Both the position numbers and the translations under genes were made by a program. Below are positions 49,239 through 57,223 of a stretch of DNA of 64,000 bases, one piece after another (the stretch's first letter is position 1; each line of letters opens with the position of its first letter). The notes under the pieces are model-generated. The model had not been told where the DNA came from. It ran no database searches and saw only the letters and a program-made list of their open reading frames with translations. Origin of the DNA: Chitinophaga ginsengisegetis (GTDB taxonomy: Bacteria > Bacteroidota > Bacteroidia > Chitinophagales > Chitinophagaceae); assembly GCF_900168065.1 (NCBI RefSeq), contig NZ_FUZZ01000001.1, positions 2,724,623 to 2,788,622 of the forward strand, written 5' to 3'.

Positions 49239-49751
49239 CTATTTTTTGGGCTTAAAACGACTGTATTCCGTGACCGGTATCTTACTCACGCCCAACATCT
49301 CTAACATATATACCAGTTGTCCACGGTAAAAGGTACTACTGTTACACACCTGCATGATCACATCCTGTACCGCTATTTTATAGTGTTCACTCTTTTTGAG
49401 GGTGTAGGCAACCGTGTGGTTCAGCCTCACCTGGCTGGCCTTTTGCACCCATTCCTCCAGTTGTTCCGACTGTGTAAGCCAGGCTGCACAGGCTGCCGCA
49501 AAGCTGCCGCTGAAACCCGCCGTAGGATCGGTTGTTTTTTCCGTGAGCTGTAAACGCTGGTACCACAAACTTTCCGTATGCCACAGGTGATAAACGGTAG
49601 CGCGCAACGTGGAAAATCCTCCTCCCAGCTCCCGGTCCAGCTGTTCATCCGTTAATTTTAGTAACCCCTTTGCCAGCTGCTGGTTAGCCCAGTAATTGTA
49701 AGCTGTATAATGCGCAAGCATATTTTTCATGTAAGAAGAGATTAATGCCAT
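49239..49751 (-). CDS. DinB-family protein with degenerate metal site
   Basis: 170-residue four-helix protein of the DinB superfamily. The first histidine position is kept in TVYHLWHTESLWYQRL (His55), but the usual C-terminal H-x3-H-R-G-Q motif reads SSTFYRGQLVYML: Ser138 and Tyr142 replace the two metal ligands. It probably does not bind the catalytic metal in the usual way. ATG 49751 is taken as start; ATG 49730 is possible, and the longer upstream frame is not supported. Unrelated by sequence detail to the intact DinB gene at 5364. Confidence 0.72.
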   Translation of the reverse strand: MALISSYMKNMLAHYTAYNYWANQQLAKGLLKLTDEQLDRELGGGFSTLRATVYHLWHTESLWYQRLQLTEKTTDPTAGFSGSFAAACAAWLTQSEQLEEWVQKASQVRLNHTVAYTLKKSEHYKIAVQDVIMQVCNSSTFYRGQLVYMLEMLGVSKIPVTEYSRFKPKK

Positions 49752-49884
49752 TTCCACCCCAAACAACCTACAAATTACAATATTGTTTGCCATTTTAACA
49801 TACCGATATTTACGGTTACTGTTATACGGCGTTCGCTGACCGGGATGAGTGGCAGCGATGGACTTCGCAATTTTGATTAATTTG

Positions 49885-49904
49885 CAGCCTCCGGCCGGAG
49901 GCTG
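49885..49904. promoter_or_regulatory. Perfect 20-bp GC-rich palindrome before a GNAT gene
   Basis: CAGCCTCCGG followed by CCGGAGGCTG, a perfect dyad without a loop, stands 45 bases before the GNAT ATG and in the gap between two divergent genes. A symmetrical site without spacer suits a dimeric repressor better than a terminator. Confidence 0.45.
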
Positions 49905-49948
49905 TGTGTATAAACAACCGGCCGGGTATTTGATTAATATATACAGAT

Positions 49949-50416
49949 ATGGAAGATATAACGTTAAGGGTTGCACGAAAAGAAGACTGTGCCCGGTTGA
50001 TGGAACTGGTCCGCGAACTGGCAGCATATGAAAAAGCACCGGAAGAAGTAACCGTGAGCCAGGAACATTTTGAAGAAGCAGGATTTGGCCCCAACCCGGT
50101 GTGGAAAGCATTTGTAGCCTCCACTATGATTAACAGACAGGAAGTGATCCACGGATTTGCACTGTATTACATCCGTTACTCTACCTGGAAAGGTTGCCGG
50201 ATGTACCTGGAAGATATTCTTGTTACAGAGAACTGGCGGGGTAAAGGCATCGGCAAATTGTTGTTCGACCAGCTGATCATTGAAGCAAAAGAAAAACAGT
50301 TCAGTGGCATCGTTTTCCAGGTGCTGGAATGGAACACACCTGCCATCAACTTCTACCAAAAATATACAGATAAATTTGATCCGGAATGGATCAACGTCAG
50401 CATAGAACTGCAATAA
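49949..50416 (+). CDS. GNAT N-acetyltransferase (SAT1-like)
   Basis: 155-residue single-domain acetyltransferase. The N-terminal LRVARKEDCARLMELVRELA and AYEKAPEEVTVS, the MYLEDILVTENWRGKGIGK block with the acetyl-CoA pyrophosphate loop, and the EWNTPAINFYQKY helix match the spermidine/diamine acetyltransferase-like branch of GNATs. The true acceptor (polyamine, amino acid or other amine) cannot be told from sequence. A hairpin separates it from a second GNAT gene in the same direction. Confidence 0.85.
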   Translation: MEDITLRVARKEDCARLMELVRELAAYEKAPEEVTVSQEHFEEAGFGPNPVWKAFVASTMINRQEVIHGFALYYIRYSTWKGCRMYLEDILVTENWRGKGIGKLLFDQLIIEAKEKQFSGIVFQVLEWNTPAINFYQKYTDKFDPEWINVSIELQ

Positions 50417-50442
50417 TTTTTCCGCTCATAAAATTCCGGAAC

Positions 50443-50480
50443 GGTATGTCATCAATCCTCATTAATATTGACGACATACC
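50443..50480. repeat. Inverted repeat between two GNAT genes
   Basis: GGTATGTCATCAAT (50443-50456) and ATTGACGACATACC (50467-50480) are complementary but for one A-C pair, with a 10-base loop. It ends 8 bases before the second GNAT start codon. No T-run follows, so a regulatory hairpin or operator is as likely as a terminator. Confidence 0.5.
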
Positions 50481-50488
50481 ATTTCACT

Positions 50489-51343
50489 ATGATTTTTATC
50501 CACGACTTCCGGACACTTCACAACGTATCCACACCCGACCTCTGCGACACTTTCAACGTGGCTTTCAGCGATTATATAGTGCCCCTGCACCTCACGCCCT
50601 CTATACTGGAACAAAAAATGCAGGGTGAAAACCTGCTGCGGGATTACTCTATCGGCGCCTTTGCCGGTAATGCACTTGGCGGCTTCATTTTACATGCAGT
50701 AGATAACAAAACGCATCCAACCGTATTATACAACGGGGGCACCGGTATTATTCCCGAGTACCGCGGCCAGCACCTCGTACAAAAAATGTATGATCAGTTT
50801 ATTCCTGCGTACCAGTCGCAGGGTATCCGTAAAATAATCCTGGAGGTGATCAGCACCAATCTTCCTGCCATCAAAGCATATACGAATACAGGGTTTCATA
50901 AAACCCGCACCATTCATTCTTTCAAAGGCAATATAAAAACGCATAAAAGCCCGGCGGGCATCTCCATAAAAGAAAATACAACACCCGACTGGCCCCTGCT
51001 GGCTACGTTTATGGATATGATTCCCACCTGGTCCAACAATGTGGCCAGCATACAGCGGGAAGCCCCGTTTACGGTTACCTGGGAGGCTACCGTCAACGGG
51101 CAAACGGTGGGTTTCATCAGTGTACATAAAGATACCCGGAGGATCAGGAATATAGCCGTACACCCGGAGTTCCGCAGAAAAGGCGTGGGCAGCGCTTTAT
51201 TGCAATATGCTTCCGATCAGTTCAGGGGTGCGGCGGTGAGCATTATAAATATTGATGAACATTTTCCGGAGATAGATAAATTCCTGCAACAGGCCGGATT
51301 GATGCATTACCTGTCGCAGTACGAGATGGAGATTGTATTATAA
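50489..51343 (+). CDS. Two-domain GNAT N-acetyltransferase
   Basis: 284-residue protein with two GNAT folds. The N-terminal domain (about 1-150) has GGTGIIPEYRGQHLVQKM and NLPAIKAYTNTGF; the C-terminal domain (about 160-284) has RNIAVHPEFRRKGVGSALL, the classical acetyl-CoA loop. The C-terminal loop is closer to consensus, so that domain is the more likely catalytic one. The ATG at 50489 (MIFIHDFRTL) is chosen over a TTG at 50468 that falls inside the upstream hairpin. Substrate unknown. Confidence 0.83.
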   Translation: MIFIHDFRTLHNVSTPDLCDTFNVAFSDYIVPLHLTPSILEQKMQGENLLRDYSIGAFAGNALGGFILHAVDNKTHPTVLYNGGTGIIPEYRGQHLVQKMYDQFIPAYQSQGIRKIILEVISTNLPAIKAYTNTGFHKTRTIHSFKGNIKTHKSPAGISIKENTTPDWPLLATFMDMIPTWSNNVASIQREAPFTVTWEATVNGQTVGFISVHKDTRRIRNIAVHPEFRRKGVGSALLQYASDQFRGAAVSIINIDEHFPEIDKFLQQAGLMHYLSQYEMEIVL

Positions 51344-51351
51344 AGTAAAAA

Positions 51352-51417
51352 ATCAGGGAAGATAAAAGCGCATTTTCCGCTGCTATCTTCCCTGATCCAA
51401 AATTTTGTTTTTTTGCC
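51352..51417 (+). terminator. Intrinsic terminator of the two-domain GNAT gene
   Basis: ATCAGGGAAGATA (51352-51364) pairs with TATCTTCCCTGAT (51384-51396), with an inner GCG/CGC pairing, and a run of seven T follows at about 51408-51415. Confidence 0.75.
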
Positions 51418-51677
51418 TGATTACGTTTATCTTTATAAAACACCTAAAGCATTGATAGCCAGTTTGTTTCTCTGATGCGACCTCGCTAAAGAATCTCCCG
51501 GAACCCCCTCTAGCGCTTTGATACACAATAGGTTACCGATCAAGTCCACATCACCTCCACGTCAAGTCCGTGTCAACTCCACATCAAAGGCATGTGCTAA
51601 GTATGTACTAAGTATGCGCAATGTATGTGCAAAGCATGATCTGTGTAATCAGCAGTAAAGACAAAATCGGCTGCATT
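51418..51677. other. Non-coding gap holding an 11-bp repeat array
   Basis: Between the GNAT terminator and the fabD stop codon. The period-11 array fills 51540-51638. Outside it I see no ORF, RNA gene or stem-loop that I can support; stop codons interrupt every frame through the repeats. Confidence 0.6.
51540..51638. repeat. Degenerate tandem array of nine 11-bp units
   Basis: Nine consecutive 11-base units can be laid out without gaps, for example TCAAGTCCACA, TCAAGTCCGTG, TCAACTCCACA, then TGCTAAGTATG, TACTAAGTATG and TGCAAAGCATG. The first four resemble one another (TCAAnTCCACA) and the last four resemble one another (TnCnAAGTATG), with TCAAAGGCATG as a bridge. Two more weakly matching units may precede it. 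The period is constant although the sequence drifts. Eleven bases is about one helical turn. Confidence 0.75.
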
Positions 51678-52568
51678 TTAGTTGATGCCGTTTACCACTG
51701 TTTCTTTGTTGATCTTCTGGATCAGTCCCTGTAACACTTTACCGGGGCCTACTTCCGTGAATTCTTTACCTCCATCGGCCACCATTGCCTGAACGGATTG
51801 CGTCCATCTTACAGCGCCTGTTAACTGATCAATCAGGTTTTGTTTGATCTGTGCGGGATCGGTTACTGCTACGGCTACCACGTTCTGGTACACCGGGCAG
51901 GAAGGGGTATTGAAAGCAGTGGTGTTGATGGCTGCCTGTAATTCTTCTTTGGCAGAAGCCATTAAAGGAGAGTGGAACGCGCCACCTACCGGCAGGATCA
52001 GCGCTCTTTTGGCGCCGGCGGCCTTCATTCTCTCACAGGCAATTTCCACGCCTTTGAGGGTACCGGAAATCACCAGCTGACCAGGGCAGTTATAATTGGC
52101 AGGTACTACTATTTCGCCGGTTTCGGCGGTAACAGCCGCACATATTTCTTCTACTTTAGCATCATCCAGGGCCAGTACAGCGGCCATTGTGGAAGGTTGC
52201 AGCTCACAGGCTTTCTGCATGGCATTGGCGCGGATAGCTACCAGTTTCAGGGCGGCTTCAAACGACAATACGCCATTGGCTACGAGAGCAGAAAATTCTC
52301 CCAGTGAGTGACCCGCTACCATTTCAGGCTGGGAATGCTCCGTGCAGAGGAAAGCAATCACTGCATGCAGGAATACGGCAGGCTGTGTAACGTTGGTTTG
52401 TTTCAGGTCTTCCTCTGTACCATTGAACATGATATCAGAAATACGGAAACCTAAGATGTCGTTGGCCTGTTCAAAAAGTTCTTTTGCTTTTGCGTTGGTG
52501 TCGTACAGATTTTTGCCCATACCCGGAAACTGGGAACCTTGTCCGGGAAATACGTAAGCATGCTTCAT
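51678..52568 (-). CDS. fabD: Malonyl-CoA:ACP transacylase
   Basis: Loads malonate onto acyl carrier protein for fatty acid elongation. The 296-residue protein starts AYVFPGQGSQFPGMG, has the nucleophile elbow AGHSLGEFSALV (catalytic Ser near residue 89), the QPSTMAAVLAL segment, GGAFHSPLM with the catalytic His, and EVGPGKVLQGLI at the C-terminus. It is separated from folE by a hairpin and is probably transcribed alone. fabH elsewhere in the window feeds the same pathway. Confidence 0.96.
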   Translation of the reverse strand: MKHAYVFPGQGSQFPGMGKNLYDTNAKAKELFEQANDILGFRISDIMFNGTEEDLKQTNVTQPAVFLHAVIAFLCTEHSQPEMVAGHSLGEFSALVANGVLSFEAALKLVAIRANAMQKACELQPSTMAAVLALDDAKVEEICAAVTAETGEIVVPANYNCPGQLVISGTLKGVEIACERMKAAGAKRALILPVGGAFHSPLMASAKEELQAAINTTAFNTPSCPVYQNVVAVAVTDPAQIKQNLIDQLTGAVRWTQSVQAMVADGGKEFTEVGPGKVLQGLIQKINKETVVNGIN

Positions 52569-52607
52569 GTGGATATAAATTAATATTTTTTCAAATATAA
52601 ATAAGAA

Positions 52608-52671
52608 TTACGGATTTACAGGTAGCTGATAAATATAAGTTACTATTATCATCTACCCATAAATCCGTAAT
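52608..52671 (-). terminator. Imperfect stem-loop between folE and fabD
   Basis: ATTACGGATTTA followed by GGTAG and TGATA (52608-52631) pairs with TTATC, CTACC and TAAATCCGTAAT (52646-52671). It likely terminates folE on the minus strand. The TAAATCCGT sequence is shared with the sprA terminator arm. Confidence 0.6.
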
Positions 52672-52689
52672 CCGTTATATAAAATCTTT

Positions 52690-53277
52690 TTATTTGGCAA
52701 TCAGTTTCAGGAATTCGGCCCTGGTGGTACCATGCTCGAACTGGCCGCTGAAAGCGGAGGTGGTGGTAAGGGAATTTTGTTTTTGCACACCGCGCATCAT
52801 CATACACAGGTGTTGTGCTTCAATTACTACCGCAACGCCCTGCGGCTGCAGGGTTTCCTGGATGGCATCCAGGATCTGGTGTGTTAACCGCTCCTGTACC
52901 TGTAAGCGGCGGGCGTATACGTCTACCACCCTGGCTATTTTGCTCAGGCCGGTGATATACCCGTTGGGAATATAAGCTACGTGGGCCTTTCCGAAAAAGG
53001 GCAGCATGTGATGTTCACACATAGAGTATAATTCTATGTCTTTTACAATCACCATTTCACTATATGCTTCTGTAAATTTCGCACCTTCCAGTATTTCGCG
53101 TGCGTCCTGCTGATACCCTTGTGTAAGAAACTGCATGGCTTTGGCTACCCGTTCAGGTGTTTTCTGCAGGCCTTCCCTCTCAGGGTCTTCCCCCAGCAGG
53201 TGCAGGCATTCTTTATAGTTTTCTACAAGACCGGACGTGATCTTTTCATCGTAACTTTCGTTCTTATTATACGCCAT
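52690..53277 (-). CDS. folE: GTP cyclohydrolase I (FolE1)
   Basis: Converts GTP to dihydroneopterin triphosphate, the shared precursor of folate and queuosine. The 195-residue protein has [13 protein letters not shown], the zinc and catalytic segment [20 protein letters not shown] (Cys, His-His), [22 protein letters not shown] and the second zinc Cys in [12 protein letters not shown]. Start ATG 53277 ([10 protein letters not shown]) is preferred to an upstream TTG. It lies 45 bases after queD on the same strand, the natural next enzyme for queuosine, so the pair probably forms an operon. Confidence 0.96.
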   Translation of the reverse strand: MAYNKNESYDEKITSGLVENYKECLHLLGEDPEREGLQKTPERVAKAMQFLTQGYQQDAREILEGAKFTEAYSEMVIVKDIELYSMCEHHMLPFFGKAHVAYIPNGYITGLSKIARVVDVYARRLQVQERLTHQILDAIQETLQPQGVAVVIEAQHLCMMMRGVQKQNSLTTTSAFSGQFEHGTTRAEFLKLIAK

Positions 53278-53322
53278 TCTTATATGATTTAACAAATTTC
53301 AAAGGCCGGTAATATACGGACA

Positions 53323-53736
53323 TTACTTGCCACCATAGTACTCTACGTATATGCGTGGAGTTTCATACAGCTTGATACAGTGCAGCTGCACCTCTGCAGG
53401 CAGGTGTTTGGCCAGCTGATCCCAGATAGCGATAGATAAGTTTTCAGCGGAAGTGAATTTATCTTTCATAAAATCAACATCCATATTCAGGTTCCGGTGA
53501 TCAATCTTTTCTATCACCGCATCCCGGATAATTACTCCTAAAGTCTTGGCATTAAATACAAAACCCGTTTCCGGATCAGGATTTCCTTTTATAGTGACGT
53601 GCAGTTCGTAATTATGACCATGCCAGTTTTCGTTGGCGCATTTACCAAAAACTTCTTCGTTCTTTTCTTTGCTCCAGCCCGGGTTAGATAACTTATGCGC
53701 TGCATTGAAGTTCTCTACTCGCGTTAAATAAATCAT
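53323..53736 (-). CDS. queD: 6-carboxytetrahydropterin synthase QueD (PTPS family)
   Basis: Turns dihydroneopterin triphosphate into 6-carboxy-tetrahydropterin for queuosine synthesis. The 137-residue protein carries the zinc histidines in NFNAAHKL and WHGHNYEL and the catalytic Cys in GKCANENWHGH; the spacing C-x5-HGH equals that of eukaryotic 6-pyruvoyl-tetrahydropterin synthase, so the latter activity is an alternative. Later MDVDFMKDKF, IDHRNLNMD and CIKLYETP fit the family. Linkage to folE and the presence of queE and tgt favour the queuosine role. Start ATG 53736, with a promoter box 18 bases upstream. Confidence 0.92.
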   Translation of the reverse strand: MIYLTRVENFNAAHKLSNPGWSKEKNEEVFGKCANENWHGHNYELHVTIKGNPDPETGFVFNAKTLGVIIRDAVIEKIDHRNLNMDVDFMKDKFTSAENLSIAIWDQLAKHLPAEVQLHCIKLYETPRIYVEYYGGK

Positions 53737-53754
53737 TATTGCAAAAAATTTTTG

Positions 53755-53762
53755 CAAAAATA
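53755..53762 (-). promoter_or_regulatory. Promoter -7 box for queD-folE
   Basis: TATTTTTG on the minus strand matches TAnnTTTG, 18 bases before the queD ATG. It would drive queD and, 45 bases further on, folE. Confidence 0.6.
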
Positions 53763-53850
53763 CCACTATTAAGTGAGTAGTGCCAATTTATCCTAATTCC
53801 TGTCAATTGTTTTACACGGGGAGCAATCATTTTTGCTGTATTTTTACGGG

Positions 53851-54519
53851 ATGAAAATATTGGTGACCGCGGCTACCACGCTGGAAATACAGCCTTTTTT
53901 ACAGTACCTGGACCAGCACATTCCGGCCCTTAAAGCCGCGAACTGCAATATAGACGTACTGATTGCCGGTATTGGCATGATGCACACCGCTTTCAGCCTG
54001 GGAAGGCACCTGGTGGTAAACCGGCCGGACATAGCCATACAGGCCGGTATCGGCGGCAGTTTCCGCCACACCTGGGAACTGGGACAGGTAGTGCTCATCA
54101 AACGTGAGTACCTGGCCGACCTCGGAGCGGAAGATAATGATCAGTTTAAAGATTTATTTGATATACAGCTCTGGCAGCCATCGCAGCCACCATTCACCGG
54201 CAACAGCCTGGTGAACACCTTTGCCGGCCTGCCCGAAGTACCTCCCCTGCCCACCGCTACCGGGATAAGCGTAAACCTGGTGAGCGGCAGCGAACCCACC
54301 ATCCAAAAGCTGGTGGCCAAATACAACCCCGACATAGAAAGCATGGAGGGCGCCGCCTTTCATTATGCCTGCCTGCTGGAAGAAATACCGTTTCTTCAGC
54401 TGCGCAGCATCTCTAACTATGTGGAAATCAGGGACAAGAGCAAATGGAAGATCCCCCTGGCGGTGAAAACACTCAACGACGAACTGATAAAAACCGTGGA
54501 AACACTGGCCGGAATTTAA
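53851..54519 (+). CDS. mqnB: Futalosine hydrolase
   Basis: Removes hypoxanthine from futalosine, giving dehypoxanthine futalosine in the alternative menaquinone pathway. The 222-residue protein has the nucleosidase fold: ILVTAATTLEIQPFLQYL, VLIAGIGMMHTAFSLG, IQAGIGGSF, the substrate-binding DIESMEGAAFHYACL and LRSISNYVEIRDKSKW with the catalytic-acid region. The start ATG 53851 fits family N-termini. It is 26 bases upstream of mqnD, so the two form an operon. A one-mismatch box (TATTTTTA) precedes the start. Confidence 0.94.
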   Translation: MKILVTAATTLEIQPFLQYLDQHIPALKAANCNIDVLIAGIGMMHTAFSLGRHLVVNRPDIAIQAGIGGSFRHTWELGQVVLIKREYLADLGAEDNDQFKDLFDIQLWQPSQPPFTGNSLVNTFAGLPEVPPLPTATGISVNLVSGSEPTIQKLVAKYNPDIESMEGAAFHYACLLEEIPFLQLRSISNYVEIRDKSKWKIPLAVKTLNDELIKTVETLAGI

Positions 54520-54545
54520 CGACAGACTATAAAATTTTGATAGCT

Positions 54546-55343
54546 ATGCATTTATCTTTAGGTTTTTCACCTTGCCCGAATGATACTTTCATTTTTGATG
54601 CACTGGTAAACAACAAAATAGACACAAAAGAATTTACCTTCGATACCCATCTCGAAGATGTGGAAACACTGAACAACTGGGCGCTGCAAGGCAAACTGGC
54701 TGTTACAAAGCTGAGTTTTGCAGTTTACCTGAAGGTAAAAGACCAATATGAGCTGCTCAACAGCGGCAGCGCGCTGGGACGTGGCTGTGGCCCGTTGCTC
54801 ATTGCAAAGAAAGACATTCCCCGCGAAGAGATAAAAAATCTGACCATCGCCATCCCCGGAGAAAACACCACTGCCAACCTGCTGTTCTCCATCGCTTTCC
54901 CGGAAGCCACCAACAAAAAGGTGATGCTGTTCTCTGAAATTGAAAATGCTGTGCTGAACGGTGATGTGGATGCCGGCGTAATTATTCACGAAAACCGCTT
55001 CACTTACCAGCTCAAGGGCCTCGTAAAGCTGATGGATATGGGCGAATACTGGGAACAAACCACCGGTAATCCTATTCCGCTGGGAGGTATCTTTATCCGT
55101 AAAGATGTACCCGAAGCTACCCGCGCACAACTCGATTCCCTGATCCATAAAAGCCTGCAGAACAGCTACACTACTTATCCGCAGCTGTCTGACTATGTGA
55201 AATCACACGCGCAGGAAATGGATGAATCCGTGATGCGCCAGCATATCGACCTGTATGTAAATGATTTTAGTTTAGACCTGGGCGAGGAAGGAAAAGCCGC
55301 TGTAGTAGCGCTGATGGAAGCGGCAGAAAAAATCCGTCCGTAA
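54546..55343 (+). CDS. mqnD: 1,4-dihydroxy-6-naphthoate synthase
   Basis: Later step of the futalosine route to menaquinone, making 1,4-dihydroxy-6-naphthoate from cyclic dehypoxanthine futalosine. The 265-residue protein has the periplasmic-binding-protein fold with LGFSPCPNDTFIFDAL, a conserved ALQGKLAVTKLSF, GRGCGPLLIAK, AIPGENTTANLL and VIIHENRFTY, whose His is proposed to be catalytic in relatives. ATG 54546 is chosen; an earlier in-frame start at 54444 would overlap mqnB in another frame and add unrelated residues. Confidence 0.95.
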   Translation: MHLSLGFSPCPNDTFIFDALVNNKIDTKEFTFDTHLEDVETLNNWALQGKLAVTKLSFAVYLKVKDQYELLNSGSALGRGCGPLLIAKKDIPREEIKNLTIAIPGENTTANLLFSIAFPEATNKKVMLFSEIENAVLNGDVDAGVIIHENRFTYQLKGLVKLMDMGEYWEQTTGNPIPLGGIFIRKDVPEATRAQLDSLIHKSLQNSYTTYPQLSDYVKSHAQEMDESVMRQHIDLYVNDFSLDLGEEGKAAVVALMEAAEKIRP

Positions 55344-55375
55344 AGCAGCCGATTTTTTCGTTCTTTTGTTGCGGT

Positions 55376-55984
55376 ATGATCGATAATAAGGATACAGACC
55401 TGTGGAACAGGTTTCGGCAAGGAGAGGAACAGGCGCTATATACCTTGTATGAAAAGTATTATCACCTGCTCCTTTTCCTGGGCCTTAAAATATGCGCGAG
55501 AAGCGAGCCGGTAAAAGACTGTATCCAACAGGTATTTCTTTATTTCTGGGAGAAGAAAGAAGGACTGGATACCGTTACCAATGTACGCAGCTACATTATC
55601 ACCTCCTTTAAACGCAAACTGTTATTACATCTTCAGCAGGAAAAAAAGGACAATGGCCTGCTGTCGCTGTGGATGGATACCGAAGCCACCGGCGATATTC
55701 CTTCTGCAGAACAACTGCTGGTGCAGCAGCAACAAAACAAAGCAACTATTGCACGTATACAGGAAGCCATATCTTTACTTAGTCCGAGACAAAAAGAATT
55801 AATTAACCTCCGCTTTTACGAAGGCCGGAGCTACGACGAAATAACAGACATCACGGGGCTTACGCACCGCACCGTTTATAATCACTTGTACGAAGCACTG
55901 AAATCGCTCAAACAATCACTGGAACAGGATCTTAAATCCGGCAACCTGCATTTGAGAACATTACTGCTGTTACTTCCCTTATAA
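55376..55984 (+). CDS. FecI-like ECF sigma factor of a SusCD module
   Basis: 202-residue group 4 sigma factor. Region 2 is seen in LWNRFRQGEEQALYTLYEKY and DCIQQVFLYFWEKKEGL, region 4 in LLSPRQKELINLRFYEG, then ITGLTHRTVYNHLYEALKSL. It is the first gene of a FecR/SusC/SusD cluster; in such systems the sigma factor is released when the receptor binds its ligand and FecR signals across the membrane. A one-mismatch -7 box (TTCTTTTG) lies 8 bases before the ATG. Confidence 0.93.
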   Translation: MIDNKDTDLWNRFRQGEEQALYTLYEKYYHLLLFLGLKICARSEPVKDCIQQVFLYFWEKKEGLDTVTNVRSYIITSFKRKLLLHLQQEKKDNGLLSLWMDTEATGDIPSAEQLLVQQQQNKATIARIQEAISLLSPRQKELINLRFYEGRSYDEITDITGLTHRTVYNHLYEALKSLKQSLEQDLKSGNLHLRTLLLLLPL

Positions 55985-56109
55985 ATTCCCTGTTAGATTA
56001 TTTTCAATAAAGCCACTTTAAAATAAAATTTATCAAAATCTGAAAATTTACCGGTCCATACCCGGTAAAAGAGACCTGATTGTCGCTCTACTTTAAAAAT
56101 GGATGGGGA

Positions 56110-57126
56110 ATGCTGCCAAAGGACCTGACTGAATTAGACCTGCTGCTCGACGACACCTTTCTGCAATATATCCGGCGAAACAATGATACGGCTATTGCTA
56201 AATGGGAAAGCTATATCCTGCTGCATCCTGAAATAAAGGATAAGGTGGCAGCGGCAATAACATTGTATTATAACATTAATACCGCTGAGGCAGAAAAAGA
56301 CAGAACAACGCAGCTAAACAGGCTGCAACAGGCTGTTAAAGCCACTCATCCGGTGCGTATCCGACGGATCAACTGGCGGCAGGTGGCATGGCGTGCCGCA
56401 GCGGTACTCCTGCTCCTGGGAGGCATCACGCTGTTATGGCCCCGGTTAAAACCACAAAAACCGGCAACAGCTCCCAACACCTTCCTGGTATACTCCAGTG
56501 AATGGGGACAACGCAAATTGCTGACATTACCGGATGGATCTTCAGTGATCCTGAACGCTAACACTACCGTTAGGATTCCTTCCGATTACAGCAATAAACA
56601 CCGGCATGTGGAATTGGTAAAAGGCGCCGCACTGTTTGATGTAAAAACAAATTCGGATGATCCGTTTATGGTAACCAGCAAACAAATACAAACTACTGTA
56701 CTGGGTACTTCCTTCTTAATAAAATCTTATCCGTATGAGCCACAGTCGACCGTTTCACTGCTCAGCGGAAAAGTAAAAGTGAGTGAACAATCAGGCAAAA
56801 CAGATCCGCTCACACTGGCGCCGGGTGAACAGGCGCGGTGGAATGAGTCTACCCGGCAAATGAGCAGGGCATCATTTGATACGGTTGCACTACGTACCTG
56901 GAAATCAGGAAAACTAGTGTTTAACAATGTCAGCGCTTTTGAAGTAATACGTGAACTGGAAAACTGGTATGGAATACCCTTCCAGGTAAACGGAAACTCA
57001 TTAAATGCCAAACGGTTCTCCGGGGCCTTCGACAACGATAAACTGGAAAAAGTATTGAACATCTTTTGTTTTACAGCCGGATGTAGTTTTCAAATACAAC
57101 CGGACAAAGTGCTGATTCAATTTTAA
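56110..57126 (+). CDS. FecR-type anti-sigma factor
   Basis: 338-residue inner-membrane regulator. The N-terminal cytoplasmic part (about 1-90) binds the sigma factor; a membrane helix follows (AWRAAAVLLLLGGITLLW, about 96-115); the periplasmic part has the FecR domain (LTLPDGSSVILNANTTVRIP, FDVKTNSDDPFMV, VLGTSF, VSLLSGKVKV) and a C-terminal DUF4974-like domain (LVFNNVSAFEVIRELENWYG) that contacts the receptor. The ATG at 56110 is taken; an in-frame TTG at 56080 is less likely. It follows the sigma gene and precedes the SusC gene. Confidence 0.92.
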   Translation: MLPKDLTELDLLLDDTFLQYIRRNNDTAIAKWESYILLHPEIKDKVAAAITLYYNINTAEAEKDRTTQLNRLQQAVKATHPVRIRRINWRQVAWRAAAVLLLLGGITLLWPRLKPQKPATAPNTFLVYSSEWGQRKLLTLPDGSSVILNANTTVRIPSDYSNKHRHVELVKGAALFDVKTNSDDPFMVTSKQIQTTVLGTSFLIKSYPYEPQSTVSLLSGKVKVSEQSGKTDPLTLAPGEQARWNESTRQMSRASFDTVALRTWKSGKLVFNNVSAFEVIRELENWYGIPFQVNGNSLNAKRFSGAFDNDKLEKVLNIFCFTAGCSFQIQPDKVLIQF

Positions 57127-57223
57127 TCACAAAGCGTTTCCACCAAAATCGCTAAACCGGGATCACACGCAGGCTGCCGGCGCCTGTGGTGACCATATCA
57201 ACCATCATTAAAAAATCTGATGC

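Noticed and set aside
54444..54545. Longer mqnD start
   Set aside because: The extension overlaps mqnB in another frame and encodes residues unlike the MqnD N-terminus; MHLSLGFSPCPNDT is the family start.
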